Source: NORP259 sp041398705 (GTDB taxonomy: Bacteria; Planctomycetota; UBA1135; GCA-002686595). From it: a stretch of 64,000 bases of DNA. The notes under the pieces were generated by a model, which had not been told where the DNA came from, made no database searches, and saw nothing but the letters and a program-made list of their open reading frames with translations. Of this stretch, positions 61,966 to 64,000 are shown piece by piece. Every line of letters begins with the position of its first letter. The stretch's first letter is position 1. The position numbers were made by a program, and so were the translations under genes. The stretch lies in assembly GCA_041398705.1 (NCBI GenBank), contig JAWKUI010000003.1:248001-312000 (forward strand). The letters are read 5' to 3'.

Positions 61966-62719
61966 CTAGCCGAGCTGATTCACTGCGTCACTCTCAAGGC
62001 GCGAGTCGATGGATCGAGGGTCGTTGGCGCCCGTCGGCGGAAATGGCTGTCCAGCACTGGCTTTAGCCTTACTCGCCAACTGACGCATCATGTACGCGTT
62101 GAAGGCGAACTGCTCAGCGATGTCGATCCGCTTGCGGTGACTTGAGTGTGCCGATCCCTCTGCGGTCCACAAGGGGGAGTAGAAGTTGAAGCACTCGTCG
62201 CCGGGCGTCGCTTTCGCACTTCCGCTTCCGAATCCTCCCAGCGCAGGTTCTGATAGAACTGCGAGAGATTGTCGCTGAGTGCCCAAACCAAGAAGTCGGA
62301 ATAGCTCAGGCCAAGTGGTTCCCAATTCAGGGTGTCCGGCGCCCAGTAATACATAGAGCCAAGATCTTGGCCGAAGGCGCCGCCATTCAAAGAGAAGAAG
62401 CCGCCGACTACATCGTCGGCTACAAGCAGATGACCATCGGAGCGACCGCTGTTCCAGGCGACAATATTCCGGGTAAGTCTGGGATGGCCAGACCCAGAGT
62501 ACGCGTAACCAACAAATGATCGCCAATAAGAATGCCGCCCGTCTCGTAAGCGATGGCGCCCATCGGCGATCGGGTTGTGACCTGGAGGCCGACTAGAACC
62601 TCGCCGCTCATTGACGACGGTTCTAGTACGTCGAACTGCTGGCAACCCTGTGCAAACCAGTCGCGAATCTTGGGCATGGCAGGGTCGTCGCGATTGATGA
62701 GTTGTTCGAGCGTTCTCAT
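61966..62719 (-). pseudogene. DUF2625 gene broken by at least three frameshifts
   Basis: From MRTLEQLINRDDPAMPKIRDWF the first frame gives VGLQVTTRSPMGAIAYETGGILIGDH. After a shift near 62512 it reads WLRVL; after another near 62497, GSGHPRLTRNIVAWN and then LLVADDVVGGFFSLNGGAFGQDLGSMYYWAPDTLNWEPLGLSYSDFL and FYQNLRWEDSEAEVRK. After a third near 62205 it gives ATPGDECFNFYSPLWTAEGS and RIDIAEQFAFNAYMMRQLA. Joined, these match the DUF2625 family almost end to end. Function of the family is unknown. Either a recent pseudogene or clustered sequencing errors. Confidence 0.75.
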
Positions 62720-62865
62720 GATGGCAAACGCGGAGAAGTAAGCGCCGTGCAAGCGCGTAGGGGCCGGTGGATAGGCAATCGAAAGGGGCCGTTTCGAAGG
62801 AGTCGGGGGGAAGCTAGGTGGGACGCGGGGGCGCGCATGGCAATGCCTAGAGCCATATGGGCCCG

Positions 62866-63130
62866 CTAGGAGAGGGCATGGTTGAATCGGAGGCCCCGAG
62901 AGTACAAGAATTTGAGGGAGGACCATAGCGGGTAGCGCGGCGGATCCAGGCGAACCACTTCGGCCACCGCGACGGAAAGCTGTCGCCGGATCCCGTGCCT
63001 GCGGGGATAGTCTTCGGTGTGCCTGGGTCGTCCTTTCGAGATGTCTACCTTCCATGGCGCGACGGCCGACGCAGCGTAGAACCGTTCCGATCGATCCCGG
63101 AGGTCTGGTCCATGGCTGAGGCCATCGATG
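62866..63130 (-). pseudogene. start-less open frame, probable gene remnant
   Basis: One minus frame stays open from beyond 63180 down to TAG at 62866 and reads FYAASAVAPWKVDISKGRP, HTEDYPRRHGIRRQLSV, AEVVRLDPPRYPLWSSLKF and LYSRGLRFNHALS. Codon third positions are strongly G/C, as in real genes here. There is no ATG and the frame overlaps the end of the transglutaminase-like gene, so it is probably the C-terminal remnant of a truncated or frameshifted gene. I could not recognise the family. Confidence 0.35.
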
Positions 63131-63133
63131 GCG

Positions 63134-63985
63134 TCAAGGAAGCGAAGTCCGCCGGATGCCGCGGCGCCAGAAGGCGACGGAACCGAGCCAGAGCGCAGCG
63201 GGGATCGTCCAGGCCAGCCATGAAAGGAGCCGCTCCAGCCACGCGAGGCGCGGGCTCAGTCGGGCGTTCGGGATGAATCGATCGTCTCCCTCGGACTCCA
63301 GGGCTGCTACGTACGCATCCGCAAGGCGGGGGGCGAAGCCGCGCTCCGCGAGCGACCGACGCACCCACTCGATGCCCGCGGGCTGCCTCAGGTCGCGGAT
63401 CGATCCCGGGTAGACGATGCCGAAGTCGGGGTCACTGACCCACTCGCGGTCTTGGTGCTGCAGGCAGGCGAGCACGTGGCCGCGGAGGTCGAGCATCTTC
63501 GCCTCGAAACCCCGCTGCTCCGCCAGTTCGACCAGGATGGCGACGGAATCGTGGCAGAGACCGCGTCCGCCCCTCGCTACGTTGATGGGCTCCTGGGGTC
63601 GGACGAGCTCCTCGTCGACCTGTGCGAGCGCCCAGGCGAGCCAATTCTCCCGGAAGCCGGCCGGTGCGGCGGGGGCGTGGGCGAGGCTCTCGAAGACCAG
63701 CAGATTCAGCTCCCGAACGAGCGGATCCGGGTCGGTCGTGTGGTCCGCCTGGTCGGGCGCGCGGCGGCGGAGTTCGCCCTGCAACTCCGCTCCCGGGCGG
63801 AGGGCATGGTCGTAGCCGGGCACACCTTCGGAAGGGCCCAGCGGCAGCGCCGCGTCACCCGCGTCGTCACCCGGGCCGATGGCCATGACGACGAGGAGCG
63901 CGGTCGACGCGCTGAAGACGGTCGCGCACGCGAAGCGCCTGGGAGCGGCACCCACCACGGAGCTACATCGCTCCTTCGAGCTCAC
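63134..63985 (-). CDS. transglutaminase-like membrane protein
   Basis: A 283-residue protein with an N-terminal hydrophobic segment (TVFSASTALLVVMAIG) and a C-terminal one (LLSWLAWTIPAALWLGSVAFW). Between them is a transglutaminase-like core: GGRGLCHDSVAILVELAEQRGFEAKMLDLRGHVLACLQHQDREWVSDPDFGIVYPG, with Cys144, His170 and Asp185/187 as the likely catalytic triad. This resembles papain-fold proteins near exopolysaccharide or exosortase systems. The frame is open to the right edge of the window, so GTG at the given start is provisional and the gene may be longer. Confidence 0.72.
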   Translation of the reverse strand: MSSKERCSSVVGAAPRRFACATVFSASTALLVVMAIGPGDDAGDAALPLGPSEGVPGYDHALRPGAELQGELRRRAPDQADHTTDPDPLVRELNLLVFESLAHAPAAPAGFRENWLAWALAQVDEELVRPQEPINVARGGRGLCHDSVAILVELAEQRGFEAKMLDLRGHVLACLQHQDREWVSDPDFGIVYPGSIRDLRQPAGIEWVRRSLAERGFAPRLADAYVAALESEGDDRFIPNARLSPRLAWLERLLSWLAWTIPAALWLGSVAFWRRGIRRTSLP

Positions 63986-64000
63986 TCGCCCGGGAGCGCA

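Overview
The window is GC-rich, densely coded DNA, most likely from a planctomycete of the poorly characterised lineage that includes Poly30/Pla163-type isolates (Saltatorellus/Engelhardtia-like). The lineage call is an inference. It rests on two secreted proteins (8.5 and 17.8 kb) that share a C-terminal domain I associate with that group, on diderm machinery (TamB, a BamA-family barrel, LptB), on planctomycete-style sigma-factor wording, on many lipoproteins and on frequent absence of Shine-Dalgarno sites. No rRNA, CRISPR array, transposase or prophage was found. One tRNA (Val-CAC) is present.

Layout. 0-7 kb: edge of an alpha/beta-hydrolase, a RibD/DHFR-like reductase, a zinc-ribbon membrane protein, a translationally coupled pair resembling E. 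coli YnbC-YnbD (hydrolase/methyltransferase fusion plus PAP2/dual-specificity phosphatase fusion), a P-loop kinase-like protein and an EamA exporter. 7-19 kb: accessory and cell-envelope genes, including lipoproteins, two secreted beta-propeller-like proteins with a common C-terminal domain, a Reg_prop lipoprotein, a paralogous pair of RPF-motif membrane proteins, and a tightly coupled five-gene ArsR/SRPBCC/GyrI/SRPBCC/AlkD operon. 19.4-22.6 kb: an ABC importer operon (binding protein, permease, ATPase, all coupled by ATGA overlaps) bracketed by two related palindromic repeat elements. The binding-protein gene carries an in-frame TGA, followed by a small hairpin that fits the bacterial SECIS rules, at a place where I expect cysteine in relatives. 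It is a candidate selenoprotein and the most interesting item in the window.

22.6-31 kb: groES-groEL with a receiver-only response regulator just upstream, an M19 dipeptidase, DUF4870, DUF669, cytidine deaminase, NAD-dependent DNA ligase, an ECF-type sigma factor and an orphan XdhC. 32-39 kb: tRNA-Val, a BamE-like membrane-anchored protein, an alpha/beta-hydrolase, a NUDIX CoA-pyrophosphatase-type protein, a TetR regulator with a clear terminator, a large polytopic membrane protein, and etfBA. 39-45.5 kb: core housekeeping genes on the minus strand (lptB, lepB with a large insertion, lepA, rdgB, rph, birA).

45.5-50.7 kb: a plus-strand run of two PilZ proteins, a GspE-N-terminal-like protein, a 37-residue membrane peptide and an RNase Z-like metallo-hydrolase, then a PepSY-helix protein and a zinc-ribbon membrane protein on the minus strand. 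50.8-56.4 kb: tamB followed by a BamA/TamA-family gene in one operon. 56.7-60.6 kb: DinB-like protein, a fused alpha-beta 2-oxoacid dehydrogenase E1, and a coupled FabD-like acyltransferase. 60.7-64 kb: a less GC-rich, partly decaying segment with a secreted hypothetical protein, a multiply frameshifted DUF2625 gene, a start-less open frame, and a transglutaminase-like membrane protein at the right edge.
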